NCBI GenBank assembly: GCA_003193925.1
Contig: PSPG01000010.1
Location: forward strand, 1 to 59,705
Direction: 5' to 3'
DNA: 59,705 bases
Source of the DNA: Candidatus Thalassarchaeum betae
GTDB taxonomy: Archaea; Thermoplasmatota; Poseidoniia; Poseidoniales; Thalassarchaeaceae
Numbering within the stretch: position 1 is the first letter of the stretch; every line of letters begins with the position of its first letter. Positions 7,538-15,966 of the stretch are shown here, one piece after another. The notes below the pieces were generated by a model. The model saw only the letters and a list, made by a program, of their open reading frames with translations. It made no database searches and was not told where the DNA came from. The translations under genes and the position numbers were made by a program.

Positions 7538-9142
7538 AGCCGTCGCGTGAGTGTGCAGGTTGACTATAGTCAGGATGCAGGGCTTGGGCTGGAAGCCCAG
7601 CATGCGCTGGTAGTCGGTCTGGTCCTGCCAGGTAGAACTGTGTACCATCGTCGTGCCCTTGTAGTTGCCAGCGTAGTGACCGTGGACGTGGCCAGTGACG
7701 AATATATCGGGCACGGTCGAGATGACCATCCGGTCCTCAGGCTCTGGTGACAGTGGGGTCTTGCCTCCCCACGACGGTGCGAGGTGCCTGCGCTCCAGCA
7801 TCGACCTCATTGCCAGTTCGGGGGCCGAGTAGGTAACAGAGCGCAGCCCAGCGACGAAGTCGTCAATGCTCTTGCCGTGGTAGGATAGGATGCGGACGCC
7901 GTGCAGGCTGAAGTCGCAGGGGTTTCCTACGAACAAGGCGTTCGAGTAGTCCTGCTGGACCTCGGGGTCCAATGCTGGCTGGGGCTCCGCTGGACGGACT
8001 GCGTCGTGGTTGCCGGGCAGAATCATCAGGTCGACCCAATCGGGAAGGCCCTCGAGCAGCCTAGCTAATTCCCCATACTGGTTGAACAGGTCGGTGATGG
8101 CCAGATGGCGTTCCTGCCCGGGATATATCCCCACCCCGTCAACGCCGTCACCACTCAGTACGAAGTACTTCACAGTCCGAGCCAGGGGGTCGGTCCTGAA
8201 CCACTCGATCATCTTCTCCCATTGCGGAGCTAGGAAGGTCTTGCTACCGACGTGGACATCGGACAAGAAGGCCGCCGAGACCGCCTCGTCCTCGCTGGCA
8301 GTGGCCTTGGAGTGCCGGCCCAAGGGAGGCATGTGAATGTCGCTGATCCAGAACAGCGGGCTCCTCTCCCCAATCAGGAAGTACCCGCTGACTCCGACTG
8401 TGTCGTCGTTCATCAAGCCGTCCAAAGCAGGATGGAGGTTCGAGGCTCCGGACGGGGCCTTGAGGGAGCAGCGGATCTGCATCGTCTCGTCCTCGATGAC
8501 GAAGTTGAGGTTGCCGGCCCTCGACCATCTCGACTCGCTCACGAGGCCCACCAAAGTGACCTCGTACTCGCTGCTGGAGTAGCGCTGCCTGTTGCGCCAC
8601 GCCTCGGAGTTGCTGATAGGACGGCGCGGCAGGGCTCGACCGGCAATCATCATCTGGCGAATCTGGCGCAAGCGATCGGAGAAGCAAGACTGCATATCGT
8701 GCATCTTCCCCTCTGTAGTCGAGTGCCCGGTGATGTCGAAGTGGATCTCGATTTCGGCGTCGACGTCCCTAGCTTCCATCGGGAAGTCGTCGAGGCTGTA
8801 CTGCGCCAACCCGTGTCTGCGTGGTGCGGGGGTATAGTCAGGAGTGGCCACCGGAGCCAGTGTGCGGCCGATGGGATAGTGGCTCTCTGGGTCGGCCAAA
8901 GTGGCCTGTGCGGTTCTGATGGCAACTGGCGGAGCCTCGATGGTCTGCTCGGTCGGAACCAGTGTCAGCATCTCGTCGATTGCCCTCTCGCTGAGCATCA
9001 CGACGTTGGAACTCTGAGCCGCCTCGATCAGCGGCGCTAGGTCCTGCAGGCTCTGGACCTTCTCCTGGGCGGCCCTGCCGATTACCAGCAGTCCGGCGGC
9101 AGCGAGCGTTCGCTGCCGTTCTGCCCAATCCTCGCCAGCCAT
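7520..9142 (-). CDS. DNA polymerase D small subunit (DP1)
   Basis: The 540-residue protein matches the archaeal PolD small subunit. An N-terminal low-complexity region of about 190 residues is followed by an OB fold (about 190-265, containing EVTLVGLVSESRW) and a calcineurin/Mre11-like phosphoesterase domain with the full set of metal ligands: SDVHVGS (D295, H297), SGDGVDG (D332), PGNHD (N378, H379), SYHG, and GHVHGH. In this family the domain is a 3'-5' proofreading exonuclease working with the large catalytic subunit DP2, which is not in this window. The gene ends overlapping the convergent serB by 18 bp. The cinA gene lies 72 bp upstream on the same strand. Confidence 0.93.
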   Translation of the reverse strand: MAGEDWAERQRTLAAAGLLVIGRAAQEKVQSLQDLAPLIEAAQSSNVVMLSERAIDEMLTLVPTEQTIEAPPVAIRTAQATLADPESHYPIGRTLAPVATPDYTPAPRRHGLAQYSLDDFPMEARDVDAEIEIHFDITGHSTTEGKMHDMQSCFSDRLRQIRQMMIAGRALPRRPISNSEAWRNRQRYSSSEYEVTLVGLVSESRWSRAGNLNFVIEDETMQIRCSLKAPSGASNLHPALDGLMNDDTVGVSGYFLIGERSPLFWISDIHMPPLGRHSKATASEDEAVSAAFLSDVHVGSKTFLAPQWEKMIEWFRTDPLARTVKYFVLSGDGVDGVGIYPGQERHLAITDLFNQYGELARLLEGLPDWVDLMILPGNHDAVRPAEPQPALDPEVQQDYSNALFVGNPCDFSLHGVRILSYHGKSIDDFVAGLRSVTYSAPELAMRSMLERRHLAPSWGGKTPLSPEPEDRMVISTVPDIFVTGHVHGHYAGNYKGTTMVHSSTWQDQTDYQRMLGFQPKPCILTIVNLHTHATASIPFA

Positions 9143-9214
9143 CCGCCTGAGCAGTGCTCGGGACGCTCATGATGATATCGCCTGAAACCGGCCACCGGTG
9201 CCGTAGGCACCGTT

Positions 9215-9904
9215 TCACTCGTCCCAGTCTGTGAGCGAAGCGAGGTCGACCTTGGAGATCTCCTCTGCGACCGTCTTCTTCGAGCCCTGCCAGCTCATGC
9301 TACCCTCCCACTCCTTGTCTGAGGGGTCGAGCTCGGAAGTGTCTATGGGGGACGGCTCCGCCTCGCTGCTAGAGGCCTTGGAAGCCTTTGCCTCGGTTTC
9401 CGCCACCCTATCTAGGGCCTCGAGGACGAGTCGGAACGCGAAGGCCACGAATGAGCGCTTGTTGTCGAGTCGGTCGTTCTCCCCGAAGTCCATCCGGCGG
9501 ACCAGGAAGTAATCTCCGGTCACCACCGCTACGTGGACCCTGCCGACCTCCTTCTCGGGTGTGGCCCCTCCAGGCCCGGCTATCCCCGTGATGGAGATAG
9601 CCATGTCGGAGTCCGACTGGTAGCGAGCGCCTCTGGCCATCTGAACCGCGACCTCGTGGGAGACCGCACCGGCCTCGCCCTCATCGAAGGCGGTCTTCTC
9701 GACTCCGAGCTCGCGCATCTTGGACTCGTTGCAGTACACCACCCACCCCTGCTTGAACCACTCAGAGGCCCCGGAAATGTCGGTAATCAGCGAAGCGAGC
9801 AGTCCGCCGGTGCAGGACTCGGCCGTAGAGACGGTCCATCCGCGCTTGCGCAGGCGGCGGGTCACTCGGGAGGCCAGTCCCGCAGTCTCTTCGACCACGT
9901 TCAC
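9215..9904 (-). CDS. pncC: CinA C-terminal-domain protein, nicotinamide-nucleotide amidase (PncC-like)
   Basis: This 229-residue protein is almost only the CinA C-terminal domain: STAESCTGGLLASLITDISG near the N-terminus, VVYCNESKMRELGV, AVSHEVAVQMARGAR and ITGIAGPGGATPEKEVGRVHVAV. The domain deamidates nicotinamide mononucleotide to nicotinic acid mononucleotide in NAD recycling. About 60 C-terminal residues (rich in Ser, Glu and Lys, ending in LTDWDE) go beyond the usual domain and are of unknown use. It precedes the PolD DP1 gene on the same strand and could share its transcript. Confidence 0.88.
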   Translation of the reverse strand: MNVVEETAGLASRVTRRLRKRGWTVSTAESCTGGLLASLITDISGASEWFKQGWVVYCNESKMRELGVEKTAFDEGEAGAVSHEVAVQMARGARYQSDSDMAISITGIAGPGGATPEKEVGRVHVAVVTGDYFLVRRMDFGENDRLDNKRSFVAFAFRLVLEALDRVAETEAKASKASSSEAEPSPIDTSELDPSDKEWEGSMSWQGSKKTVAEEISKVDLASLTDWDE

Positions 9905-10004
9905 CGGCCATAGCCGACACTCTTGAGAGTTTCAGTCGCCATCTTGCTGCCAATCGGCCCCGAGCATAGCGAAATGCTGCTTTGGGCCGGATATCGTGGA
10001 TTGG

Positions 10005-10077
10005 TGGGTCCGGCAGGAATCGAACCTGCGATCTTCGCTTTGTAAGAGCGATGTCATAACCCCTAGACCACGGACCC
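10005..10077 (-). tRNA. tRNA-Val (anticodon TAC)
   Basis: The minus strand gives acceptor GGGTCCG/CGGACCC, anticodon arm TCGCT-CTTACAA-AGCGA (anticodon TAC), T arm GCAGG-TTCGATT-CCTGC and discriminator A. The following CCA is encoded at 10002-10004. No intron. It is nearly identical in its D and T arms to the tRNA-Val(CAC) at 37311. Confidence 0.96.
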
Positions 10078-10143
10078 TAGGAGAGCGGACAAGCGTTGTG
10101 TTCAAATCCTCTGCGGCCGAACGGTTGGTACAGGGGAGTGCGG

Positions 10144-11136
10144 ATGAAGGATATTTCGGACTTGATTGGGCGGCTGAAGGCCGCAGGAGTCCCCCTCGAT
10201 GAGAGCATCGAGGAGGCGATGGTCTCTGTGGACCCGGCATGCTTCACCGACCACCATCTGGAGCCGTTCTTGAGGGACAGCCCTGTCCCGTTCCTAGTGA
10301 CTGAGGGCGGTGCCGCCAAGACGATCTCGGCCCCGCACATGGTGGCCACGCTGCTGCACCACCTCGAAGTGAGAGAGGGCCAGCACGTCCTGCTGTTGGG
10401 CTCCAAGGGAGGCTACCTCGCTGCCCTGCTGGACCGTATGCTAGGCCCGGACGGCGCGGTGACCATCATCGAGCCGCATGCCGAGGTCCTGCTCCATACC
10501 ACCGAGAGGCTGGAGATGCACGACTCGATGGGGCTCCTGAGAGTCCTCCCTCCCGAGGCACTTGAGGGCTGGGACGGGTTGAACAGGCGTGTCGACAGGG
10601 TCCTGGTGACCGGGGCCGTGCGAATGCTTCCCCCCGAGATCGAAGCTATGGTCGAAGACGGCGGATTCGTTCTCGGGCCCTTCGGGGGGCCGGTGCACCA
10701 GAGGCTGCTCAAGCGCGAGAAGCAGGGGGACGAGTGGTTCGACACCGACCTCGGGGCTGTGGTTTTCGGGCCGATGGACCTCAACGAGTCCGAGCGCTCC
10801 CCACTGGACCCGCACTCGCTCGCCGACCACCTTGAGGACATACTGGGGCTGATGTCCGGGGTCATCGATATCGAGGATGAAGCGCTCGATCGCCTCGAAG
10901 GCCTCATCACCTCTCTCAGGGAACTGCCTCCCGACCTGCCCCCGCTCGATGAAGACTCGACTGAGGACGAGATCCTCGAGCACCCTGTGATGGAGTTGCT
11001 TCTGATGGAGATGGAGTGGCTCGGCCCGATGTGGCCGCTCTTCGGCGAGTACCTGCCGATCGAGTTGGCCAATCCGGGCTCTCCGGACGACGAGGAGCCG
11101 GGAATGACTGGTGGGCACGAGGACCTCGTCCCGTGA
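10144..11136 (+). CDS. Protein-L-isoaspartate O-methyltransferase-like protein with C-terminal extension
   Basis: The 330-residue protein begins with a PIMT-like SAM-methyltransferase domain (about 1-210). The substrate-loop motif EGGAAKTISAPHMVATLL corresponds to the conserved QTISAPHM stretch, followed by a Rossmann strand-loop (VLLLGSKGGYLAALL) in the place of the usual VLEIGTGSGY. The loss of the second acidic or Thr positions makes activity uncertain. Residues about 215-330 form an acidic, mostly helical extension not seen in ordinary PIMT. The usual role is methylation and repair of isoaspartyl residues in damaged proteins. The ATG at 10144 is preferred because upstream residues are not family-like and lie close to tRNA-Val. 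Confidence 0.7.
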   Translation: MKDISDLIGRLKAAGVPLDESIEEAMVSVDPACFTDHHLEPFLRDSPVPFLVTEGGAAKTISAPHMVATLLHHLEVREGQHVLLLGSKGGYLAALLDRMLGPDGAVTIIEPHAEVLLHTTERLEMHDSMGLLRVLPPEALEGWDGLNRRVDRVLVTGAVRMLPPEIEAMVEDGGFVLGPFGGPVHQRLLKREKQGDEWFDTDLGAVVFGPMDLNESERSPLDPHSLADHLEDILGLMSGVIDIEDEALDRLEGLITSLRELPPDLPPLDEDSTEDEILEHPVMELLLMEMEWLGPMWPLFGEYLPIELANPGSPDDEEPGMTGGHEDLVP

Positions 11137-11160
11137 CCCTGAAATCGAAGGCGAAAGGGG

Positions 11161-11586
11161 CTAATTCACCTCGGTATCTCCAGTTGCCGCCTCTGCCAGA
11201 CGGGACAGCGGGACGGATATCGGCGGCAGGTGGTCAGAGAGCAGGTGCCTGGAGGTCTTAGGGGGGAATAACTCGCCTGAGAGTGCGGCTTCGATGACTT
11301 CTGATTTCTCCAGGGACTCCCTGCCACTCTTGGGCCATATAGCGAGGATGATGCCGTCGTCATCGAGATAGTCGACCAATACGCAAGGCAAGCACTTCAA
11401 TTCCAGTCGCAGTGCCACCTCGGTGCGATGGTGGCCATCTAGTATGGTGCCCGTCTTCCGGTCAATCAGGAGTGGTTTTGTGTAAGCCCTCCAGCGCAGG
11501 GTCATCCTCTCCAACTGGTCCACTTTGTCCGGCATTATCTGCTCGTGCGGCCGCAGGACCTCGATAGGCACCAGTTCTACCTTCAC
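11161..11586 (-). CDS. ParB-fold SerK-like protein (possible ADP-dependent L-serine kinase)
   Basis: The 141-residue protein has the ParB/sulfiredoxin-like fold: VPIEVLRPHEQIMPDKVDQL, then TKPLLIDRKTGTILDGHHRTEVA with the DGHHR motif, then CLPCVLVDYLDDDGI. The C-terminal FPPKTSRHLLSDHLPP stretch recalls the nucleotide-handling tail of the SerK/SbnI group, which phosphorylates free serine using ADP or ATP. Serine kinase activity is inferred; plain ParB-type DNA partitioning is less likely because no helix-turn-helix domain follows. It sits between the PIMT-like gene (convergent, 24 bp) and the divergent CCA-adding enzyme gene. Confidence 0.65.
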   Translation of the reverse strand: MKVELVPIEVLRPHEQIMPDKVDQLERMTLRWRAYTKPLLIDRKTGTILDGHHRTEVALRLELKCLPCVLVDYLDDDGIILAIWPKSGRESLEKSEVIEAALSGELFPPKTSRHLLSDHLPPISVPLSRLAEAATGDTEVN

Positions 11587-11659
11587 AGCGGTGAGACAGG
11601 CCGTCGACCAATATGCCTAACGCCCGAAGCAATCATGTCCGATAGTCCGTCGGCGCACC

Positions 11660-12901
11660 ATGGAGCGCGCCCTCGGGCACCTCAGCGAAGCCGATTGTCA
11701 GGTCCTTGCTAGGCTACGCTCCGCAGGCGAGGCGTGGATAGTCGGCGGCTGGGTCAGAGAAGCTGTCGCCGGGGATCGGGCGGATGAGCTCGATATCGCT
11801 ACCAGCCTTCACCCCGCCGAGGTCAAGGAGCTGTTCCCACGCTCGCTGATGGTGGGCGAGAAGTACGGGACCGTGATAGTGAGGCTGGACGAGGGGAGTG
11901 CCGGTGAGCCAATCTGGGAGGTCACCACCCTGCGCAGCGAAGGGAACTACGGCGATGGCAGGAGGCCTGACGAGGTCGAGTTCGGGAACAACATCGAGGA
12001 TGACTTGGCTCGCCGTGACTTCACCATCAACGCTATGGCAATCGATGCTGAGGGCTCGCTGATCGACCCCTACAGCGGGGTCGCTGACCTCCAAGTTGGG
12101 ATTCTGCGCTCCGTCGGAGACCCCAGCGAGAGGCTCGGGGAAGACGGTCTTCGCATCATGCGCGCCTTCCGGTTCCTCGACTCCGAGAGTGGCACGCGTC
12201 ATATGGACCCCGGACTCAGAGCTGCGGTCAGCGAGAACTCGGAGATGCTGGATATGGTCTCCCGAGAGAGAATTGGGGCGGAGATGGAACGGATTCTCTC
12301 CGGCAGGAGTCTCCGAGATATACTCTCGCAGATGAGTGGTGATGGGGTGTTGGAGAGAGTCCTGCCGGGAATCGGCACGACCACTGAGCCTGCATTCGGC
12401 GGGAACTGTATCGTCAACCTCGCTCTGCTGTGCAGCGCCGAGGCCGATGACGGCGGTGCGCTCGCTGAGAAGTTACGTGCCTCGTTGGTCTTGGCGAAGG
12501 AGCCCCTGCGGGCAATCTCCTTCCTGCATGACAGGAGAGGCGCCTCGCTATCAGTCGAAATCGGCAGCCTGAGGCGCTTCAGGGCAGCCCTACCAGAGAC
12601 CTGGCAGGAGCTCTTCATTTCCTATTCCGAGGGATTGGGGCGCGATGTCGGCGAGTTCAGAGGCGCATTGGCCTCGCTGGAGTCGCTCAAGGCCGGGAAC
12701 GGCCCTCTGGTCGACGGTAAGATGCTGATGGAGGCGACCGGGCTCGGGCCGGGTCCGCGAATGGGGAGGCTCAAGGGCCGGTTGCACAGGATGCAGGTCG
12801 AGCGCGACCTCTCGTCTAGCGATGATGTGCTCTCCTTGCTTGAGGAACTGGACTGGGTCGATTCGGAGCACGAGGAGTGGCCGGCCCTGTCTTGGCCCTA
12901 A
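11660..12901 (+). CDS. cca: Class II (bacterial-type) CCA-adding tRNA nucleotidyltransferase / poly(A)-polymerase family protein
   Basis: The 413-residue protein has the class II nucleotidyltransferase layout: IVGGWVREAVAG (27-38), the metal motif (ELDIATS, residues 43-49), the ribose/base motif LARRDFTINAMAID (116-129), EDGLRIMRAFRF (161-172) and a helical neck and body. It should add or repair the 3' CCA of tRNAs. Archaea normally use the unrelated class I enzyme, so a bacterial-type enzyme points to transfer. The first residue of the DxD metal pair is Glu (E43-x-D45), a conservative change worth noting. The stop overlaps the convergent GcvH-like gene by 4 bp. Confidence 0.8.
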   Translation: MERALGHLSEADCQVLARLRSAGEAWIVGGWVREAVAGDRADELDIATSLHPAEVKELFPRSLMVGEKYGTVIVRLDEGSAGEPIWEVTTLRSEGNYGDGRRPDEVEFGNNIEDDLARRDFTINAMAIDAEGSLIDPYSGVADLQVGILRSVGDPSERLGEDGLRIMRAFRFLDSESGTRHMDPGLRAAVSENSEMLDMVSRERIGAEMERILSGRSLRDILSQMSGDGVLERVLPGIGTTTEPAFGGNCIVNLALLCSAEADDGGALAEKLRASLVLAKEPLRAISFLHDRRGASLSVEIGSLRRFRAALPETWQELFISYSEGLGRDVGEFRGALASLESLKAGNGPLVDGKMLMEATGLGPGPRMGRLKGRLHRMQVERDLSSSDDVLSLLEELDWVDSEHEEWPALSWP

Positions 12902-13407
12902 GGCAGCTCGTTGAGCATCTCGATGTACTCTGCCTGGTCGAGGAACTGGTCCTCGTCGAAATCATGCGGCTTGACTATCATGCACCAACCGTCGCCGTAG
13001 GCATCGTCGTTGACCAGATCAGGGCTGTCCTCGACCTCGCCGTTCAGTTCCAGAATCTTACACGGGAACGGGGAGTTGATCAGAAGGGTCTCCACATCCC
13101 CGTCGAGGTTGGCTAAGACAGTGATCAGCAGGTCCTCCACCCCCACCTCGTCACCACTGCCCATCATGCCCGGGGAGTCATCGTCGGGACTCTCCGAATC
13201 TGAATCTAATTCGAACTTGAACTCGCTATCGTCCTCCGGACGAGTCAGCACCACTCGGACGATGTCACCGTATTCGGCACGCACGAACTCGCTGATGCCG
13301 ACCTTGACCGTCCCGTCCCTGTCATCCAACGCCTGGAGCCACAGATGCTCCAGCGTGTACTTACGGTCATGAGCGACGCTAAACTCGAAATAATCGCCGT
13401 CTGCCAT
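12898..13407 (-). CDS. GcvH-like lipoyl-fold protein lacking the lipoylation lysine
   Basis: The 169-residue protein follows glycine cleavage H protein: KYTLEHLWLQ (HEW region), TVKVGISEFVRAEYGDIVRV (VGIT..A...LGDIV), and the C-terminal half ILELNGEVEDSPDLVNDDAYGDGW followed by AEYIEMLNELP. Between the halves lies an acidic, Ser/Met-rich insert (about 57-92). The hairpin that should hold the lipoyl lysine (ESVKA in H proteins) reads LDGDVETLL (101-109) and has no lysine. It therefore cannot be a normal aminomethyl carrier. No other glycine cleavage gene is in the window. I use the ATG at 13407; a longer start at 13482 overlaps the promoter of the divergent acyl-CoA dehydrogenase gene. Confidence 0.75.
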   Translation of the reverse strand: MADGDYFEFSVAHDRKYTLEHLWLQALDDRDGTVKVGISEFVRAEYGDIVRVVLTRPEDDSEFKFELDSDSESPDDDSPGMMGSGDEVGVEDLLITVLANLDGDVETLLINSPFPCKILELNGEVEDSPDLVNDDAYGDGWCMIVKPHDFDEDQFLDQAEYIEMLNELP

Positions 13408-13526
13408 GTTGATTCCGCATCGGCGGCTCAGATATCCAATTTGAACTATTCGATTGGGCATGCGTCCCACAGGGACGACCAAGAGGGATTAACAACAGAA
13501 CCCGTCTCGGTCGAGCGGGGAGAGAG

Positions 13527-14702
13527 ATGGACTTCCGCGAGACCGAGGAACAGGGCATGATTCGCGCTATGGTGCGGGACTTCGCCGAGGAAGTTCTGGC
13601 ACCCACATGCCTTGAGAGAGACAGGGCGCAGGCAGCCCCCTTGGACGAGTGGAGTGTGTTCTGCGGCTACGGCCTGCAGGGGATCACGATCCCCGAGGAT
13701 TACGGCGGCAGTCCGGTCGACGACGTCTCCGAGGCCATCATCGTCGAGGAACTCGCACGGGTCGATGCATCGTTCTCAGTGATGTTCTGCGTTCACGTCG
13801 GACTGTGCTCGAAGACCATCGCCCTGCACGGCAACGAGCAGCAGAAGAAGGAGTACCTGCCGCGGCTTGCTGGAAGTGAGATCGGCGCCTACTCGCTGTC
13901 CGAAGCCGGCGCCGGCACAGATGCGGCTGCCCTGAGTTGCAGGGCTAAATTGAGCGACGACGGCAGCCACTACTTGCTCAACGGCGAGAAGATGTGGGTG
14001 ACCAACGGCGTCAGCGCGGACATCTACGTGCTGTTCGCCAAGGATGTCGACCACCCTGACTACGGCGAGAAGAAGCACGGGGGGACCACCGCTTTCATCA
14101 TCGAGAGGTCGTTCGAGGGCTTCTCGGTCGGCAAGAAGGAGGACAAGCTGGGCATTCGCTCCAGCGACACCTGCTCGCTGCTGCTGGAAAACTGCAAGGT
14201 CCCGGTGGAGAACGTCCTCAAAGCACCGGGCGAGGGCTTTCCCATCGCTATGAACGCCCTCGACAACTCCAGAATCGGCATCGCGGCTCAGGCACTGGGC
14301 ATCGCTCAGGGCGCCTTCGAGGCAGCGCTGAACTACGCTCACGAGAGGGTCTCCTTCGGCAAGCCCATCGCCCACCATCAGAGTGTGGGCAACTACCTCG
14401 CCGACATGGCCACCCGCACCGAGGCTGCTCGGATGATGGTATACAAGGCCGCCTGGGCCAAGCAGAGACACTACGAGGAGGGGGCTGCGAGACACACCAA
14501 GGAGGCGAGCATGGCCAAGCTGTTCGCCGGGGACACGGCGATGTGGGTCTCAGAGAGGGCCGTGCAGGTGCTGGGCGGTTACGGATACACCACGGACTTC
14601 CCAGTCGAGCGCTTCTTCCGCGACGCCAAGATCACCCAAATCTACGAGGGCACTCAAGAGGTTCAGAGAATCGTCATCAACCGCTCCATAGCACCAGAAT
14701 GA
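13527..14702 (+). CDS. Acyl-CoA dehydrogenase (short/medium chain type)
   Basis: The 391-residue length and motifs are those of an FAD-dependent acyl-CoA dehydrogenase: AYSLSEAGAGTDAAAL and NGEKMWVTNG (FAD/substrate region), GIAAQALGIAQGAFEAAL and YAHERVSFGKPI, then VQVLGGYGY and the C-terminal YEGTQEVQRIVI with the catalytic Glu. It catalyses alpha,beta-dehydrogenation of acyl-CoA and passes electrons to EtfBA, which is encoded at 21881-23581. SD-like GGGGAGAGAG lies just before the ATG. A class V aminotransferase gene follows immediately. Confidence 0.93.
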   Translation: MDFRETEEQGMIRAMVRDFAEEVLAPTCLERDRAQAAPLDEWSVFCGYGLQGITIPEDYGGSPVDDVSEAIIVEELARVDASFSVMFCVHVGLCSKTIALHGNEQQKKEYLPRLAGSEIGAYSLSEAGAGTDAAALSCRAKLSDDGSHYLLNGEKMWVTNGVSADIYVLFAKDVDHPDYGEKKHGGTTAFIIERSFEGFSVGKKEDKLGIRSSDTCSLLLENCKVPVENVLKAPGEGFPIAMNALDNSRIGIAAQALGIAQGAFEAALNYAHERVSFGKPIAHHQSVGNYLADMATRTEAARMMVYKAAWAKQRHYEEGAARHTKEASMAKLFAGDTAMWVSERAVQVLGGYGYTTDFPVERFFRDAKITQIYEGTQEVQRIVINRSIAPE

Positions 14703-14710
14703 GGTGTTCC

Positions 14711-15961
14711 ATGGCCGCTTTCCCGATCGACGAGGTGCGCTCGAGGTTCCCTGGCCTGCAACGCATGGTCGATGGCCGTCAGGCAATCTTCTTCGACGGA
14801 CCGGGAGGCAGTCAGGCGCCCGATTCGGTCGGCGACGCCGTCAGGCACTACCTGATGCACCAGAACGCGAACGTCGGTATGTCGTTCGCGACCTCCGTGG
14901 AGACGGACCGCCTGATCGACGACGCATTGCGGGCCTGCGCCGACTTCGTCGGTTGCGATGACCACAGGGAGATAGTGTTCGGCCATAACATGACCAGTCT
15001 CACCATACAGCTGGCGGGCGCCCTGAGCAGAACCTGGGGTCCGGGCGACGAAGTCGTGGTCACCAGACTCGACCACGATGCAAACGTGCGCCCGTGGATG
15101 CTGGCTGCAGAGTGGTCGGGTGCTACCCTGCGTCGAGTCGACATAAACCCGGACGACTGCACGCACGACCAAGCCTCACTCAAGGACTCGATCAACGAGA
15201 ACACCGTCCTCGTCGCCATCGGTGCGGCCTCGAACCTGTCTGGTACCATCAACGACGTATCCGTAATCGCCGAGAAGGTTCACGCCGTGGGCGCTGAGGT
15301 CTTCGTCGACGCAGTTCACTTCGCGCCTCACTGCCTCATCGACGTAGGGGCGATGGGCTGCGATTACCTCGCCTGCTCCTCGTACAAGTTCTTCGGGACC
15401 CACCAGGGGGTGCTTTGGGGCCGGGCGAACAGGCTCGCCGAATTGCCGGTGGCCAAGCTCCGGGTCGCCTCAGAGGAGATTCCGTTCCGATGGATGACCG
15501 GCACCCAGAACCACGAGGCGATGGCCGGCACCATCGCCGCTATCGAGCACATCGCCTGGATAGGGCGCAGCGTCGCAGGAGCTGGTTTGGGTAGGAGGGA
15601 CGCGCTGCGCTGCGCCTTCGATGCCATCGAGGAGTACGAACGAACTCTGTGCTGGAGGATCATCGATGGACTGCGAGCCATCGATGGCATTATGATATGG
15701 GGGATCACCGACTCAGGACGCAATGCCGAGAGGGCGCCTACGGTCTCTTTCACCCACGACTCGATGAGCCCGCGCCAGATTGCTGACGAATTGGCGGGCC
15801 GCGGGATCTTCGTCTGGGCAGGGAACTTCTACGCCCTAGAACTCACCGAGGCGCTCGACCTCGAGCCCGATGGCGTGCTGCGAGTCGGCGTGCTGCACTA
15901 CAACACGATGGATGAGGTCGAGAGTTTCCTCCATGAGTTGGCAGACATACTCTCGTGTTGA
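14711..15961 (+). CDS. Class V aminotransferase, cysteine desulfurase-like
   Basis: The protein (416 residues) is a fold-type I PLP enzyme. It has FDGPGGSQAP near the N-terminus, the cofactor-binding stretch VFVDAVHFAPH, and the PLP lysine in CSSYKFFGTHQG, followed by TGTQNHEAMAG. This resembles the cysteine desulfurase-like (NifS/CsdA-like) branch, some of which are not true desulfurases. Sulfur mobilisation from cysteine is plausible but unproven. The ATG at 14711 is preceded by GAGGTG 5 bases upstream; an in-frame ATG at 14699 overlaps the preceding stop as ATGA. It is co-directional with the acyl-CoA dehydrogenase gene and convergent with HMG-CoA synthase. Confidence 0.82.
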   Translation: MAAFPIDEVRSRFPGLQRMVDGRQAIFFDGPGGSQAPDSVGDAVRHYLMHQNANVGMSFATSVETDRLIDDALRACADFVGCDDHREIVFGHNMTSLTIQLAGALSRTWGPGDEVVVTRLDHDANVRPWMLAAEWSGATLRRVDINPDDCTHDQASLKDSINENTVLVAIGAASNLSGTINDVSVIAEKVHAVGAEVFVDAVHFAPHCLIDVGAMGCDYLACSSYKFFGTHQGVLWGRANRLAELPVAKLRVASEEIPFRWMTGTQNHEAMAGTIAAIEHIAWIGRSVAGAGLGRRDALRCAFDAIEEYERTLCWRIIDGLRAIDGIMIWGITDSGRNAERAPTVSFTHDSMSPRQIADELAGRGIFVWAGNFYALELTEALDLEPDGVLRVGVLHYNTMDEVESFLHELADILSC

Positions 15962-15966
15962 GAGCG

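Noticed and set aside
8252..9040. Plus-strand frame opposite the PolD small subunit
   Set aside because: Antisense shadow in GC-rich DNA; the minus-strand product has all DP1 motifs.
9998..10077. Intron in one of the tRNA genes
   Set aside because: All four tRNAs fold with continuous 7-base anticodon loops, so none is needed.
11161..11586. ParB partition protein marking an origin or plasmid
   Set aside because: Only the small N-terminal fold is present with no helix-turn-helix, and the DGHHR plus C-terminal pattern fits SerK-like proteins better.
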